Source: Vibrio azureus (GTDB lineage: Bacteria; Pseudomonadota; Gammaproteobacteria; Enterobacterales; Vibrionaceae). From it: a DNA stretch of 64,000 bases. Position 1 is the stretch's first letter, and the number at the start of each line of letters is the position of its first letter. The notes beneath the pieces were generated by a model. It had not been told where the DNA came from, searched no databases, and worked only from the letters and a program-made list of their open reading frames with translations. Below, in pieces: positions 8,926-18,854 of this stretch. The stretch lies in the NCBI RefSeq assembly GCF_002849855.1, contig NZ_CP018616.1, positions 2,604,001-2,668,000 on the forward strand, in the 5' to 3' direction. Made by a program: the position numbers and the translations under genes.

Positions 8926-9966
8926 TTATGAGAAGTGTTGTGCTTCAAGTTCGACTTTTTGATCCACCTCTTCTCGAGACACAATGCCTTGAGACAGCAA
9001 TTGACGTGCGTGTTGCTCCATCGTTTGCATCCCGTAAGCCGCCCCTGTTTGAATGATTGAGTACATCTGAGCAATTTTATCTTCACGAACAAGATTACGT
9101 ATCGCTGGTGTTCCCATCATAATTTCATGGCAGGCGACTCGACCGCCACCGTTACGTTTTAAAAGCTTTTGTGCAATCACCGACCGCAAAGATTCTGAAA
9201 GCATCGAGCGCACCATATCTTTATCGCTGCCGGGGAACACATCAATAATCCGATCAATGGTTTTTGCCGCTGAGCTTGTGTGTAAGGTCCCAAGTACCAG
9301 GTGCCCGGTTTCAGCCGCCGTCAATGCCAAACTGATGGTCTCTTTATCACGCATCTCACCTAACAGAATCACATCAGGATCCTCACGTAACGCACTGCGT
9401 AACGCATTGGCAAAACTGCGAGTATCTCGATGAACTTCACGCTGGTTGATCAAGCATTTAATATTTGGATGGATAAATTCGATCGGATCTTCAATCGTTA
9501 GAATATGTTTGTTGTGATTGCGGTTAATGTAGTCAACAATAGCAGCTAAGGTGGTTGATTTACCTGATCCTGTGGGGCCAGTTACTAGAACAAGCCCTTT
9601 TTCTGCATTGGCAATTTTTTTGAAAATGTCCGGAGCATCTAAAGATTCTAATGTGGGGATGGTACCTGGAATGGCACGAAAGACCGCAGCACAACCACGA
9701 GATTGATTAAAAGCATTGACACGAAAACGGCCAACATTATGTAACTCAAATGAAAAGTCGACTTCCAGCTTCTCTTCAAACTCGTTACGCTGAGCATCGT
9801 TCATGATTTCAAACACCAAACTATGAACTTCTTGGTGTGTTAGGGCAGGAACACCTAACTTTCTAACGTCGCCATCAATGCGTACCATAGGAGATACGCC
9901 TGCAGAAAGATGTAGATCTGAAGCATTATGTTTTACACTAAAATCCAGTAACTCAGTGATATCCAT
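8926..9966 (-). CDS. pilT: Type IV pilus retraction ATPase PilT
   Basis: PilT is the main motor that disassembles type IV pili. The 346-residue product shows Walker A GPTGSGKST at 130-138, an Asp box ending DPIEFIHPNIKC, Walker B DVILLGEMRDKET and the AETGHLVLGTLHTSSAAKTIDRI His box, as well as the C-terminal HEIMMGTPAIRNLVRE (AIRNLIRE-type) motif that is diagnostic of PilT. AAGGACTGTAA precedes the ATG at 9966. Only 28 bases part it from divergent yggS, so the promoters of both genes must overlap or extend into the other gene. Confidence 0.97.
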   Translation of the reverse strand: MDITELLDFSVKHNASDLHLSAGVSPMVRIDGDVRKLGVPALTHQEVHSLVFEIMNDAQRNEFEEKLEVDFSFELHNVGRFRVNAFNQSRGCAAVFRAIPGTIPTLESLDAPDIFKKIANAEKGLVLVTGPTGSGKSTTLAAIVDYINRNHNKHILTIEDPIEFIHPNIKCLINQREVHRDTRSFANALRSALREDPDVILLGEMRDKETISLALTAAETGHLVLGTLHTSSAAKTIDRIIDVFPGSDKDMVRSMLSESLRSVIAQKLLKRNGGGRVACHEIMMGTPAIRNLVREDKIAQMYSIIQTGAAYGMQTMEQHARQLLSQGIVSREEVDQKVELEAQHFS

Positions 9967-9994
9967 TTACAGTCCTTAAATCTAAAGTACAGTT

Positions 9995-10708
9995 ATGAGT
10001 AGTATTCAACAAAATATTGAGCACATCACCTCTCAAATCCGTCACGATGAGCAAGCATGCCAGCGTGCTCCTGAGTCTGTCCAACTTCTTGCCGTCAGTA
10101 AAACAAAGCCAGTAGAGGCTTTACTCGAAGCATATCAAGCAGGACAAATCGCATTTGGCGAAAACTATGTCCAAGAAGGCGTCGATAAAATTCAGTATTT
10201 TACCGACCATTATCCAAACAATCGCATTGAATGGCACTTTATCGGGCCAATTCAATCCAATAAAACACGCCCTATTGCCGAACATTTCGATTGGGTTCAC
10301 ACCATTGATCGCGCAAAAGTAGCCACTCGCCTTAATGACCAAAGACCCGTTGATAAAGCACCATTACAAGTCCTGATCCAAGTCAATACCAGTAATGAAG
10401 CCTCCAAATCCGGTGTTAATCACGACGAACTGTTCGAGTTAGCTGAGTTGATTTCTCACTTACCCAACCTCACGTTAAGAGGGTTGATGTCAATTCCTGC
10501 TAACGTCTCAGACTACCATGCACAACTTGAAGCATTTAAGCAGCTAGCAGAACTACAACAAAAATTAGCCCAGCACTACCCAGATGTCGACACGCTTTCA
10601 ATGGGAATGAGTGGTGACATGACCGCTGCAATTGAAGCAGGAAGTACCATGGTTCGTATCGGCACGGCCATTTTTGGCCAACGTGACTACAGCCAAAAGC
10701 GCCTTTAG
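9995..10708 (+). CDS. yggS: PLP homeostasis protein YggS (PLPBP/PROSC family)
   Basis: YggS binds pyridoxal 5'-phosphate and helps control the free cofactor and amino-acid pools; no enzyme activity is established. The 237-residue product is a TIM-barrel-like protein with the cofactor lysine in LLAVSKTKPVE (about residue 36), FGENYVQEGVDKI, WHFIGPIQSNK and the phosphate-binding TLSMGMSGDMTAAIEAGSTMVRIGTAIFG end. It is followed by proC, yggT and a DUF4426 gene. The promoter must lie inside or very close to pilT. Confidence 0.96.
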   Translation: MSSIQQNIEHITSQIRHDEQACQRAPESVQLLAVSKTKPVEALLEAYQAGQIAFGENYVQEGVDKIQYFTDHYPNNRIEWHFIGPIQSNKTRPIAEHFDWVHTIDRAKVATRLNDQRPVDKAPLQVLIQVNTSNEASKSGVNHDELFELAELISHLPNLTLRGLMSIPANVSDYHAQLEAFKQLAELQQKLAQHYPDVDTLSMGMSGDMTAAIEAGSTMVRIGTAIFGQRDYSQKRL

Positions 10709-10740
10709 TCTGTAAGCTCTAGGCCATGTGTGCCTCAGTA

Positions 10741-10761
10741 TTGTCGAGATGCTTGGGTATA
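10741..10761. repeat. One-sided fragment of the TATACCCAAG repeat family
   Basis: GAGATGCTTGGGTATA lies between yggS and proC. It equals one end of the palindromic element found whole at 33163-33322, but I see no partner arm here, so it is probably a remnant. Confidence 0.5.
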
Positions 10762-10800
10762 AAAACAATAATTAACCATTGAGATTTGGACATTAGGTAT

Positions 10801-11619
10801 ATGGAAAATAAAAAAATAGCCTTTATCGGAGCGGGCAATATGGTCAAAGCCATTGTCTCTGGCCTGATTACTGGTGGCTACCCAGCGCAAAATATAACCG
10901 CAACAGCCCCCTCAGAGACTCGACGTTTGCCTTTAGAGCACACCTTTGGTATCCGTACCACCAGTGATAATCTCGCGGCCGCCTCTGAGGCAGATATTGT
11001 TGTTTTATCGGTCAAACCCCAGATGATGGCCGAAGTATGTAAACCACTTCAAGCCGTCAACTTTGATGGCAAGCTTGTTATTTCTATTGCTGCGGGCATC
11101 AGTTGTTCTCGTTTAGATGACATGCTGGCAACAAAACTCAATTTAGTTCGTGTGATGCCAAACACCCCCTCTCAGTTAGGTTTAGGCATGAGCGGATTGT
11201 ATGCGCCTAATCGTGTGTCAGAGCAAGACAAAAACTTTGCCACTCAGCTCATGCAAGCGGTAGGAAAGGTATGCTGGGTTGAACAAGAGTCTGGCATTAA
11301 TAATGTGATTGCAGCAGCTGGCAGCGCCCCAGCTTACTTCTTCCTGTTTATGGAGGCCATGCAAGCAGAAGCCATCGCTCAAGGGTTTGATAAAGACACC
11401 GCTCGTTTACTGGTTGAGCAATCGGCTCTCGGAGCTGCAAGCATGGTGATTGAAAACCCAAATACTGAATTGGCTACCTTACGCGAAAATGTCACCTCAA
11501 AAGGGGGGACGACCGCAGAGGCACTGCGCACCTTTAATGAGCACCAACTCTCTGATATTGTCGCTAAAGCCATGCAAGCTACAGTAAAACGTGCTGAAGA
11601 AATGGAGCAGTTATTTTAA
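10801..11619 (+). CDS. proC: Pyrroline-5-carboxylate reductase
   Basis: ProC performs the last step of proline synthesis, reducing pyrroline-5-carboxylate with NAD(P)H. The ATG at 10801 gives MENKKIAFIGAGNM, matching the family N-terminus (Rossmann GxGxxM loop); an in-frame TTG at 10786 is possible but extends beyond the family. The 272-residue product also carries VLSVKPQMM, VRVMPNTPSQLG and the signature region ENVTSKGGTTAEALRTF near the C-terminus. It is 92 bases downstream of yggS and probably shares its transcript. Confidence 0.96.
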   Translation: MENKKIAFIGAGNMVKAIVSGLITGGYPAQNITATAPSETRRLPLEHTFGIRTTSDNLAAASEADIVVLSVKPQMMAEVCKPLQAVNFDGKLVISIAAGISCSRLDDMLATKLNLVRVMPNTPSQLGLGMSGLYAPNRVSEQDKNFATQLMQAVGKVCWVEQESGINNVIAAAGSAPAYFFLFMEAMQAEAIAQGFDKDTARLLVEQSALGAASMVIENPNTELATLRENVTSKGGTTAEALRTFNEHQLSDIVAKAMQATVKRAEEMEQLF

Positions 11620-11786
11620 GTCATAGAGCAATGAAACCGTGTCTCAACAGCAAAAGTCGTAACGGATTAATTGGCCTAATTACGGGCACGTTTCATTACT
11701 TATTCGTTTAATTACTAATGGATTTTATTGGCTAATTGGGTTGTACTGACCGATTAGTGTTAATCATTACTTGTTAAGGTTGCCTT

Positions 11787-12344
11787 ATGAATTCAATGAG
11801 TTTTCTCATCTCAACCCTATTTGACCTATACATTATGGTCGTGATTTTGCGGATTTGGTTGCAAGCTGCACGAGCAGATTTCTACAATCCATTCTCGCAA
11901 TTTATTGTCAAAGCAACCCAACCGGTTGTCGGCCCATTACGACGTGTCATTCCACCTTTAGGCAGCATTGACCTAGCAACCGTCTTATTTGCCTATGCTC
12001 TATGTTTACTAAAATTCGTGTCACTGAGTTTGATCGCATCAAAAGGGGCCTTCGCTTTCAGCAGCAGTTTTATCTTCCTTGGCTTACTGTCTCTGATCAA
12101 AGCGGCCGGTGGTTTAATCTTTTGGGTGTTGCTCATCCGTGCGATTCTAAGTTGGGTAAGCCAAGGCCGTAGTCCTATCGAATATGTTTTTCATCAACTC
12201 ACAGAGCCTATGCTTGCTCCCATCCGTCGTGTCATCCCAGCAATGGGAGGCATTGATTTAAGTGTGCTTGTGCTGTTTATTGCCTTACAGTTTGCCAACT
12301 TCCTAATGGGCGATCTAATTGGCCCAATTTGGCTGCAACTATAA
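11787..12344 (+). CDS. yggT: YggT family inner membrane protein
   Basis: A 185-residue membrane protein with two YggT repeats. Each has a hydrophobic segment leading into a near-identical motif: NPFSQFIVKATQPVVGPLRRVIPPLGSIDLA in the first half and IEYVFHQLTEPMLAPIRRVIPAMGGIDLS in the second. About four membrane segments are seen. The family has been linked to osmotic stress and, in plants, thylakoid organisation; the bacterial role is uncertain. The proC-yggT order is widely conserved. A 167-base AT-rich gap before it might hold a separate promoter. Confidence 0.92.
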   Translation: MNSMSFLISTLFDLYIMVVILRIWLQAARADFYNPFSQFIVKATQPVVGPLRRVIPPLGSIDLATVLFAYALCLLKFVSLSLIASKGAFAFSSSFIFLGLLSLIKAAGGLIFWVLLIRAILSWVSQGRSPIEYVFHQLTEPMLAPIRRVIPAMGGIDLSVLVLFIALQFANFLMGDLIGPIWLQL

Positions 12345-12366
12345 AGTCAAAAGCGAGGAAATACTG

Positions 12367-12798
12367 ATGAGTAAATGGATTAATGCCCTAGTGTTTAGCC
12401 TATTGTCTTTATCCTGCATGGCTGAACAATTCAAAACCATCAAAGATGCTGAAGTTCACTACATTGCATTTAACTCAACCTTTCTGACGCCGGAGATCGC
12501 TCGTAACAATGATATTAAGCGTAGTGGTTACAATGCCGTAGTGAATATCAGTGTGCTGGATAATAAAGGGTTGAACAAACCAGCGATCGAAGCCAGTATC
12601 ACTGGAGAAGCCAAAAACTTACTTGGGCAAACACGTAAACTGACGTTCCAAACCGTGAAAGAAGGCAAAGCTATCTATTACTTGGCACAATTACCGATTA
12701 CCAATGAAGAAACGTTTACCTTCGATATCGACATTAATGCAGGTAATAAAGGCACTGGGAAGTTAAAATTCACCCAAACCTTTTATGTCGAAGAGTAA
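12367..12798 (+). CDS. DUF4426 exported protein
   Basis: A 143-residue protein starting at the ATG at 12367 (MSKWINALVFSLLSLSCMAEQ), with GCGAGG 8-10 bases before it; the longer frame overlaps yggT and lacks similarity. A signal peptide ends near A19. The rest looks all-beta (FNSTFLTPEIARNN, VNISVLDNKGLNK, LPITNEETFTFDIDINAG, KLKFTQTFYVEE) and matches my memory of the DUF4426 family found in Vibrio and relatives beside yggT. It is probably periplasmic. No function is known to me. It follows yggT after 22 bases, so it is likely in the same operon. Confidence 0.78.
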   Translation: MSKWINALVFSLLSLSCMAEQFKTIKDAEVHYIAFNSTFLTPEIARNNDIKRSGYNAVVNISVLDNKGLNKPAIEASITGEAKNLLGQTRKLTFQTVKEGKAIYYLAQLPITNEETFTFDIDINAGNKGTGKLKFTQTFYVEE

Positions 12799-12950
12799 TT
12801 GGGTTGCAGTAGGTCAAAAGCGTTGCATCTCCAAAAACCCAATTTAGCATCCGAAAGTCTCATTAACCTTGAGAAGCTATGGAGCACTCCAACCTATTTA
12901 ACTAGGGAGAGCAAGACGCTCTTCCCTAATCGCTACAGAAAGAGACAATC

Positions 12951-13553
12951 ATGAAAAAGATAGTGCTAGCAACAGGCAACCAGGGCAAAGTGAGAGAAAT
13001 GGCAGATCTTTTGTCAAACTTTGGCTTTGATGTATTGGCGCAAAGTGAATTTAACGTATCTGAAGTTGCAGAAACGGGCACTACCTTCATTGAAAATGCC
13101 ATCATTAAAGCTCGCCACGCAGCTCAGCAAACAGGCCTACCTGCTATTGCCGATGATTCTGGATTAGAAGTGGATTATTTAAAGGGGGCACCCGGTATTT
13201 ACTCAGCACGTTACGCTGGTGAACAAGCCTCAGATAGAGAGAATTTAGAAAAGCTCCTACAAGCGATGGAAGGCGTACCTGAAACAGAACGGACTGCCCG
13301 CTTTCACTGCGTTTTGGTTTTAATGCGCCACGAGAACGATCCAACACCGATTGTTTGCCATGGTAAATGGGAAGGTCGCATCCTGACAGAGGCTCATGGC
13401 GAGAATGGCTTTGGCTACGACCCGATCTTTTTTGTGCCAGAGGACAACTGCGCGTCAGCCGAACTTGAACCTGCACGTAAGAAACAATTGTCTCACCGCG
13501 GTAAAGCCCTCAAGTCGTTGTTTGCTCAACTGTCTGAACAAACCTTTCAGTAA
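12951..13553 (+). CDS. rdgB: XTP/dITP diphosphatase (non-canonical purine NTP pyrophosphatase)
   Basis: RdgB hydrolyses dITP, XTP and ITP to monophosphates, keeping deaminated purines out of DNA and RNA. The 200-residue product begins [16 protein letters not shown], the substrate-binding loop typical of the family, followed by [24 protein letters not shown] and [12 protein letters not shown] with the metal and base contacts, and SHRGKAL near the end. The stop codon overlaps the start of hemW (TAATG), so both are translated from one message. Confidence 0.97.
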   Translation: MKKIVLATGNQGKVREMADLLSNFGFDVLAQSEFNVSEVAETGTTFIENAIIKARHAAQQTGLPAIADDSGLEVDYLKGAPGIYSARYAGEQASDRENLEKLLQAMEGVPETERTARFHCVLVLMRHENDPTPIVCHGKWEGRILTEAHGENGFGYDPIFFVPEDNCASAELEPARKKQLSHRGKALKSLFAQLSEQTFQ

Positions 13554-14746
13554 TGACGAGTGAATCGATCATGTTAATGCCACCAGCACTGAGTTTATAT
13601 GTCCACATTCCATGGTGTGTACAAAAGTGCCCTTATTGCGACTTTAACTCTCACGAGCTCAAAGCCGATATTCCTGAAGAGGCCTACATCAATGCCCTTC
13701 TTGAAGATTTGGACAGCGACATTGATAAATATCAACTCAATGATGCCCCCCGCCCACTGCATTCGATCTTCATCGGTGGTGGGACACCCAGTTTGATTTC
13801 AGCCGAAGGCATCGAACGACTGCTTAAAGGCATCGAAGCTCGTATCCCATTCAAGCCTGAGATCGAAATCACCATGGAAGCCAATCCAGGTACAATTGAA
13901 GCAGAGCGCTTTGCAGGCTATCAAAAAGCAGGGGTAACACGCATCTCGATCGGTGTACAAAGTTTTGAACCGCAAAAGCTGCAACGATTAGGCCGAATTC
14001 ATGGCCAAGATGAAGCCGTGAACGCCGCGCATTTAGCTCATAAGATTGGTTTAAACAGCTTTAATCTGGATTTAATGCACGGTCTACCTGATCAAAGTAT
14101 TGAACAGGCTCTGGCGGATTTAGACAAAGCCATCGAGTTGGATCCACCACACCTATCTTGGTATCAGCTCACCATTGAACCAAACACCATGTTCTACTAC
14201 AAACCACCGACTCTTCCTGATGATGATGACTTGTGGGATATTTTCGAACAAGGTCATGAAAAACTTGCAGCAGCCGGTTACGTTCAATATGAGATCTCGG
14301 GATACAGTAAACCTGGTTATCAGTGTCAGCATAACCTTAACTACTGGCGTTTTGGCGACTACCTTGGTATCGGTTGTGGTTCTCACGGTAAACTGAGCTT
14401 TGCTGATGGTCGTATTATTCGAACCACTAAGATCAAACACCCTCGTGGCTACCTCATGGCATACCAGAATATGGTAAAACCCTATCTCGATAACGAACAA
14501 TGGGTCGCCGATGAAGATCGTCCGTTTGAATTTTTTATGAATCGCTTTCGACTTATGGAAGCATGTCCTAAGCAAGATTATGTTGATACAACTGGTCTAC
14601 CATTAAGTTCCATTCAGAGCACCATTAATTGGGCAATTGAAATGGGTTACCTAAGCGAAACAGACCATCATTGGAAGATTACCGAGAAAGGCAAACTGTT
14701 TCTCAATGATCTTCTAGAAGCATTTATGGTGGAAGAAGAGCAGTAA
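13553..14746 (+). CDS. hemW: Radical SAM haem chaperone HemW
   Basis: HemW is a radical SAM protein related to coproporphyrinogen dehydrogenase HemN but acts as a haem-binding chaperone for respiratory enzymes. The 4Fe-4S motif CVQKCPYC is near residues 22-29, followed by the SAM-binding FIGGGTPSL and ISIGVQSFEPQKLQRLGR. It lacks the N-terminal extension of true HemN. The annotated ATG at 13553 overlaps the rdgB stop by one base; the in-frame ATG at 13571 (MLMPPALSLYVHIPW) fits the family N-terminus as well or better, so the start is open by six codons. Confidence 0.95.
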   Translation: MTSESIMLMPPALSLYVHIPWCVQKCPYCDFNSHELKADIPEEAYINALLEDLDSDIDKYQLNDAPRPLHSIFIGGGTPSLISAEGIERLLKGIEARIPFKPEIEITMEANPGTIEAERFAGYQKAGVTRISIGVQSFEPQKLQRLGRIHGQDEAVNAAHLAHKIGLNSFNLDLMHGLPDQSIEQALADLDKAIELDPPHLSWYQLTIEPNTMFYYKPPTLPDDDDLWDIFEQGHEKLAAAGYVQYEISGYSKPGYQCQHNLNYWRFGDYLGIGCGSHGKLSFADGRIIRTTKIKHPRGYLMAYQNMVKPYLDNEQWVADEDRPFEFFMNRFRLMEACPKQDYVDTTGLPLSSIQSTINWAIEMGYLSETDHHWKITEKGKLFLNDLLEAFMVEEEQ

Positions 14747-14758
14747 AAGAATCGAACA

Positions 14759-14780
14759 GGGAGCATCAGGCTCCCTTATT
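14759..14780. terminator. Hairpin between convergent hemW and glsB
   Basis: GGGAGC (14759-14764) and GCTCCC (14770-14775) form a perfect hairpin with an ATCAG loop; TTATTCT follows on the plus strand. It probably ends transcription of hemW and perhaps of glsB from the other side. The T-run is weak. Confidence 0.55.
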
Positions 14781-15701
14781 CTAAAAAATCGAACGACCAA
14801 TACGTTCAGCAAGTAACTCCAGTGCTTTTGTGCCCGCAAGAGAGTTACCAGAAGGATCAAGCTCTGGTGACCAAACGGCAATCGTCATTTCACCTGGGAC
14901 AATCGCAATAATCCCGCCACCCACGCCAGATTTCCCCGGCATACCAACACGATAAGCAAATTCACCGGCGCCATCGTACAAACCACAAGTAGCCAATAAC
15001 GCATTCAGCTGCTTTGTTTGCGTTGCTGATACTATTTGTTTACCCGTATGTACAGATGTGCCTTTGTTGGCTAAATAGCTGAATGTTTTAGCCAGATCCA
15101 CGCAGCTCATTTTAAGTGCACAGGCGTGAAAATAATTTTGGAGTACAGGGAGTACTTCATTATCAAAATTACCAAATGAGCGCATCAAGTAAGCAATGGC
15201 AGCATTGCGATCACCGTGCATCATTTCCGATGCCGCAACGACTTTGTCATACACAATATGAGTATCACCTGAAAGCTGACGAGCAAATTCTAATAAGCGT
15301 TGACGCGGGGCTGATAAACGGCTTTGCAGTAAATCGGCCACCACAATGGCACCAGCATTAATAAATGGGTTACGCGGAATACCTTGCTCCATCTCCAACT
15401 GGATTAATGAATTAAATGCTTGCCCTGATGGCTCTTTTCCTACTCGAGACCAAATCTCTTCTTGTTTATATAAGCACATTGCGAGAGTCAAACTTAGCGC
15501 TTTAGAGATAGATTGAATAGAGAAAGGCTCTTGTGCATCTCCCGCTTGAATCACCTCACCGTCGTTTGTATAAACAGCGATACCTAACTTTGTGTTCGCC
15601 ACTTTACTCAAAGCAGGAATGTAATCGGCCACTTTACCTTGACCAATCAAAGGACGAACTTCCGCCAGAATATCTGTCAAAATTTTTGCTGTCGGTTTCA
15701 T
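14781..15701 (-). CDS. glsB: Glutaminase
   Basis: This glutaminase converts glutamine to glutamate and ammonia; the fold is related to serine beta-lactamases. The 306-residue product has the catalytic Ser64-x-x-Lys67 pair in [11 protein letters not shown], the [10 protein letters not shown] motif, and the glycine-rich [19 protein letters not shown] stretch near residue 260. Length matches E. coli GlsB (308). It lies downstream of the methyltransferase gene on the same strand, but a terminator at 15735-15760 makes it a separate unit. Confidence 0.95.
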   Translation of the reverse strand: MKPTAKILTDILAEVRPLIGQGKVADYIPALSKVANTKLGIAVYTNDGEVIQAGDAQEPFSIQSISKALSLTLAMCLYKQEEIWSRVGKEPSGQAFNSLIQLEMEQGIPRNPFINAGAIVVADLLQSRLSAPRQRLLEFARQLSGDTHIVYDKVVAASEMMHGDRNAAIAYLMRSFGNFDNEVLPVLQNYFHACALKMSCVDLAKTFSYLANKGTSVHTGKQIVSATQTKQLNALLATCGLYDGAGEFAYRVGMPGKSGVGGGIIAIVPGEMTIAVWSPELDPSGNSLAGTKALELLAERIGRSIF

Positions 15702-15734
15702 TTTCTATCTTCTTGTCATTTAGGTTCAGAGGGG

Positions 15735-15760
15735 AAAAAAAAGCCAACGCGGACGCTGGC
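15735..15760 (-). terminator. Terminator of the TRM11-like methyltransferase gene
   Basis: Read on the minus strand, GCCAGCG pairs with CGTTGGC (one G-U pair) around TCCG, followed by nine consecutive T residues. It lies 30 bases after the stop of the 15791-16819 gene. Confidence 0.85.
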
Positions 15761-15790
15761 TTACTCTGCGGTCATTCAGGCGACGGTTAG

Positions 15791-16819
15791 TTATGCCTTG
15801 ATGGCCACAATAATATTTCGGTTTATCGACTGATCGACTCGATGAAGATAACCAATGTAAGGCTCTTGTGACAAAACCTGCCACCCTTGTTCTTCAAATA
15901 ATGCCGCCACATCTTTCCACTTTAAGGTAAATTCGTTGAAGGATAATACGACCGAACCTTGCTTCTTCAATACCACTTTCCATGCGGGTAATGCTTCTTG
16001 CAAAAGCTCTAGTGGGCTGCGATTTAATTTGCTGTCTTTGGCATTTTTACTGCCATGTTGCACACCATAGGGCAAATCAGACACCATCACATCAACCGAG
16101 TTTTTCTTAACCACTTGGTCAGCAATACGCGTATCTGCCGAGTACAGCTTCATTACCTGAACATTACCTTTGGTGTAATCGTTCTTATCTGCAGCGGCCT
16201 CAACGACAAAACCATCGGCGACTTTTTTACCACCAGAAGTGCGCTTTTCTTTGCTCACCTTGTGTTTAAAGCGACCATTTTTCATAAACTTAACGATGAA
16301 AGTTTGGATTTCTTGAACCCATTTCTGGTTGATCTCAACACCCACAACATTCAAACCGTGGATCAAACCTTCAAACAGTGTTGTACCTTTACCACACATA
16401 GGATCCATCAGCGTTAATTGCGCACTGCCCGTGTTAGCAGCACTGACGCCTAGGTTCACCATCAAACGCGTAAACTGCTCGTTTGTTTTACCCGTATAAC
16501 GCAAGATCTGGCTCATGCTCTCAGGGAAAGTATTGAATGCAGGTGCCTTAATTGGACGTAGCAAGCCATCTGCACACACTTCAAATAGCGCATAATAGAT
16601 AGACGATGCGGCAATCCTACCAGCCTGAGCTTCACTCAACTCTGTGTTGCAAGAGAACACAAGTGCCGCAGGTAGCCCCACATCTTTGTTGCCGATCTCC
16701 TCAACTTGCACGCCTTCCGATACTAATATTGCCTTTAGCTCAGAACATGCAATGGTCATAGCGCTATCAAAGTAAATTCGGTTATGCCCCGGATTCGCTA
16801 ATATCGCGTAATGGTACAT
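15791..16819 (-). CDS. TRM11-like SAM-dependent RNA methyltransferase
   Basis: A 342-residue S-adenosylmethionine-dependent methyltransferase. A SAM-binding loop LMDPMCGKGTTLFEGLI and the catalytic VSDLPYGVQHG (an N-methyltransferase D/N-x-P-Y motif) can be seen, the arrangement of TRM11/THUMP-type enzymes that make N2-methylguanosine in tRNA. The N-terminal ~130 residues would bind RNA. The substrate cannot be told from sequence. I start at ATG 16819, seven bases after AAGGAG, rather than the TTG at 16822. It follows trmB by 11 bases on the same strand, so two RNA methyltransferases probably share an operon. Confidence 0.8.
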   Translation of the reverse strand: MYHYAILANPGHNRIYFDSAMTIACSELKAILVSEGVQVEEIGNKDVGLPAALVFSCNTELSEAQAGRIAASSIYYALFEVCADGLLRPIKAPAFNTFPESMSQILRYTGKTNEQFTRLMVNLGVSAANTGSAQLTLMDPMCGKGTTLFEGLIHGLNVVGVEINQKWVQEIQTFIVKFMKNGRFKHKVSKEKRTSGGKKVADGFVVEAAADKNDYTKGNVQVMKLYSADTRIADQVVKKNSVDVMVSDLPYGVQHGSKNAKDSKLNRSPLELLQEALPAWKVVLKKQGSVVLSFNEFTLKWKDVAALFEEQGWQVLSQEPYIGYLHRVDQSINRNIIVAIKA

Positions 16820-16830
16820 CAACTGACTCC

Positions 16831-17550
16831 TTACGCCGTTCTTTTGAACTTAATGTCCCACACGCCATGACCCAAACGATGGCCGCGAGCTTCAAATTTG
16901 GTCAATGGACGCTCTTCAGGGCGAGGAATAAAATCACCTTCTGAAGCAATATTTTCAAATCCTGGAGCTTGATTCATGATTTCAATCATGTGTTCAGCGT
17001 AGTTTTCCCAGTCAGTCGCCATGTGGAAGATACCTTCATTAAGGATAAGCTTCTGACGAACCATTTCAGCGAACTCTAACTGTACGATACGACGCTTGTG
17101 GTGACGCTTTTTATGCCAAGGGTCAGGGAAAAACAACTGCAGCGTTGCTAGGCTCGCATCAGGAATCATATGCTCAAAAACTTCCACTGCGTCGTGACAC
17201 ATCACCCGTAGGTTAGTAACGCCAGCCTCACGAGCATCCGCCAAACAAGCACCAACGCCTGGGCTATGCACTTCGATACCAATGAAATTTTTCTCTGGCG
17301 CATTCTTTGCCATCTCAACCAATGAAGCACCCATACCAAAACCGATCTCAAGCACAACTGGGTTATCATTACCAAAGACTTCTTTCCAATCAAGAAGTTC
17401 CGTTTTGTAATCGATTCCCATCGTTGGCCAGCATTCATTCATCGCATTTTCTTGGCCTTTCGTTAAACGGCCTTCACGACGCACGAAACTGCGAATTTTT
17501 CGGATCATTTTACCGTCTTCGTTGTACTCGTTAGTGGTTACTTCACTCAT
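16831..17550 (-). CDS. trmB: tRNA (guanine(46)-N7)-methyltransferase
   Basis: TrmB forms 7-methylguanosine at position 46 in the variable loop of many tRNAs. The 239-residue product, the same length as in E. coli, has the SAM-binding [16 protein letters not shown], the [14 protein letters not shown] substrate motif and the C-terminal [20 protein letters not shown] start at the ATG at 17550 ([12 protein letters not shown]) with GCAGG 8 bases before it; a GTG at 17565 in frame would add five residues. It is the first gene of a likely two-gene operon and diverges from mutY across about 200 bases. Confidence 0.96.
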   Translation of the reverse strand: MSEVTTNEYNEDGKMIRKIRSFVRREGRLTKGQENAMNECWPTMGIDYKTELLDWKEVFGNDNPVVLEIGFGMGASLVEMAKNAPEKNFIGIEVHSPGVGACLADAREAGVTNLRVMCHDAVEVFEHMIPDASLATLQLFFPDPWHKKRHHKRRIVQLEFAEMVRQKLILNEGIFHMATDWENYAEHMIEIMNQAPGFENIASEGDFIPRPEERPLTKFEARGHRLGHGVWDIKFKRTA

Positions 17551-17758
17551 TGATTTTGCCTGCACATTGATTAATCAAAGCGGGGATTATCCAAAGAATT
17601 CACTTAGGTGCAAGTTTTTGTTTAGTCATTCGCCATTAACGGTCAAACAATCACACCATTGAGAATCAATATCCCTACAGTTTATCTGTTTTACTTACAC
17701 TACTATTTGTGGTGCAATTTTACGCCTAACCAATAAAGAATAGAATACAGAGCAAGTC

Positions 17759-18835
17759 GTGACCTCATTCACTCAAGCCATCTTAAAATGGTATGACGCT
17801 TATGGCAGAAAAACGCTTCCGTGGCAGCAAAATAAAACTGCTTATAGCGTTTGGCTATCTGAAATTATGCTTCAGCAAACTCAAGTTGCTACCGTCATTC
17901 CATACTATCAGCGTTTTTTAGAACGATTCCCAACCGTTGCCGACCTTGCCAATGCCAAGCAAGATGAAGTGCTGCACCTGTGGACTGGGCTTGGCTACTA
18001 TGCTCGAGCACGCAATCTTCACAAAGCCGCTCAAGAAGTCGTGCAAAATCACCAGGGAGAATTCCCTCTCGATATAGAGCAAATGAATGCTTTGCCTGGT
18101 ATTGGTCGTTCTACTGCTGCTGCCATTCTCTCTTCTGTGCACAAACAGCCGCACGCGATTTTAGATGGCAATGTCAAACGTACTCTTGCCCGATGTTTTG
18201 CTGTCGAAGGGTGGCCAGGACAAAAAAAAGTAGAAAACCAATTGTGGCAAATCGCTGAGCAACATACACCGCACATTGATGTTGATAAATATAATCAAGC
18301 GATGATGGACATGGGGGCAATGGTCTGTACCCGTAGTAAACCCAAGTGCACCCTATGCCCTGTGAGCACACTTTGTACTGCAAATAAACAGGGGAATGTA
18401 CTCGATTACCCAGGGAAAAAACCCAAAAAAGACAAACCAATAAAGCAAACCCGATTCGTCATGCTGCATTATAAAGACCAATCTGGTGATGAGGTTTGGC
18501 TAGAACAAAGGCCACAAACGGGGATTTGGGGAGGGTTATTTTGCTTCCCGCAAACCGATCATGTCGAGCAAGAGAGTGATATCGAGCACTTGCTTGAACA
18601 ACGAGGTATCAAAGAAGCCGATATTGAGCGTCAGCAGACATTGATTACTTTTCGTCATACATTCAGCCATTACCACCTCGAAATCACGCCCATTTTGATT
18701 GAATTATCCAAGCAACCCAATATGGTCATGGAAGGTAACTCTGGTCTTTGGTATAACTTATCTAAACCTGAAGCCATCGGTTTAGCAGCACCAGTAAAAT
18801 TACTACTGGAAGCCCTGCCTCACGAGCTTCGTTAA
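17759..18835 (+). CDS. mutY: Adenine DNA glycosylase MutY
   Basis: MutY removes adenine mispaired with 8-oxoguanine. The 358-residue product starts at a GTG. It shows catalytic E35 in [12 protein letters not shown], the helix-hairpin-helix LPGIGRSTA with catalytic D136 in ILDGNVKR, and the 4Fe-4S cluster cysteines C190, C197, C200 and C206 (C-X6-C-X2-C-X5-C). The C-terminal third is the NUDIX-like domain that senses 8-oxoguanine ([20 protein letters not shown]). It is followed closely by yggX and then mltC, the same order as in E. coli. Confidence 0.98.
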   Translation: MTSFTQAILKWYDAYGRKTLPWQQNKTAYSVWLSEIMLQQTQVATVIPYYQRFLERFPTVADLANAKQDEVLHLWTGLGYYARARNLHKAAQEVVQNHQGEFPLDIEQMNALPGIGRSTAAAILSSVHKQPHAILDGNVKRTLARCFAVEGWPGQKKVENQLWQIAEQHTPHIDVDKYNQAMMDMGAMVCTRSKPKCTLCPVSTLCTANKQGNVLDYPGKKPKKDKPIKQTRFVMLHYKDQSGDEVWLEQRPQTGIWGGLFCFPQTDHVEQESDIEHLLEQRGIKEADIERQQTLITFRHTFSHYHLEITPILIELSKQPNMVMEGNSGLWYNLSKPEAIGLAAPVKLLLEALPHELR

Positions 18836-18854
18836 TTACTTATAAGGAATCACT

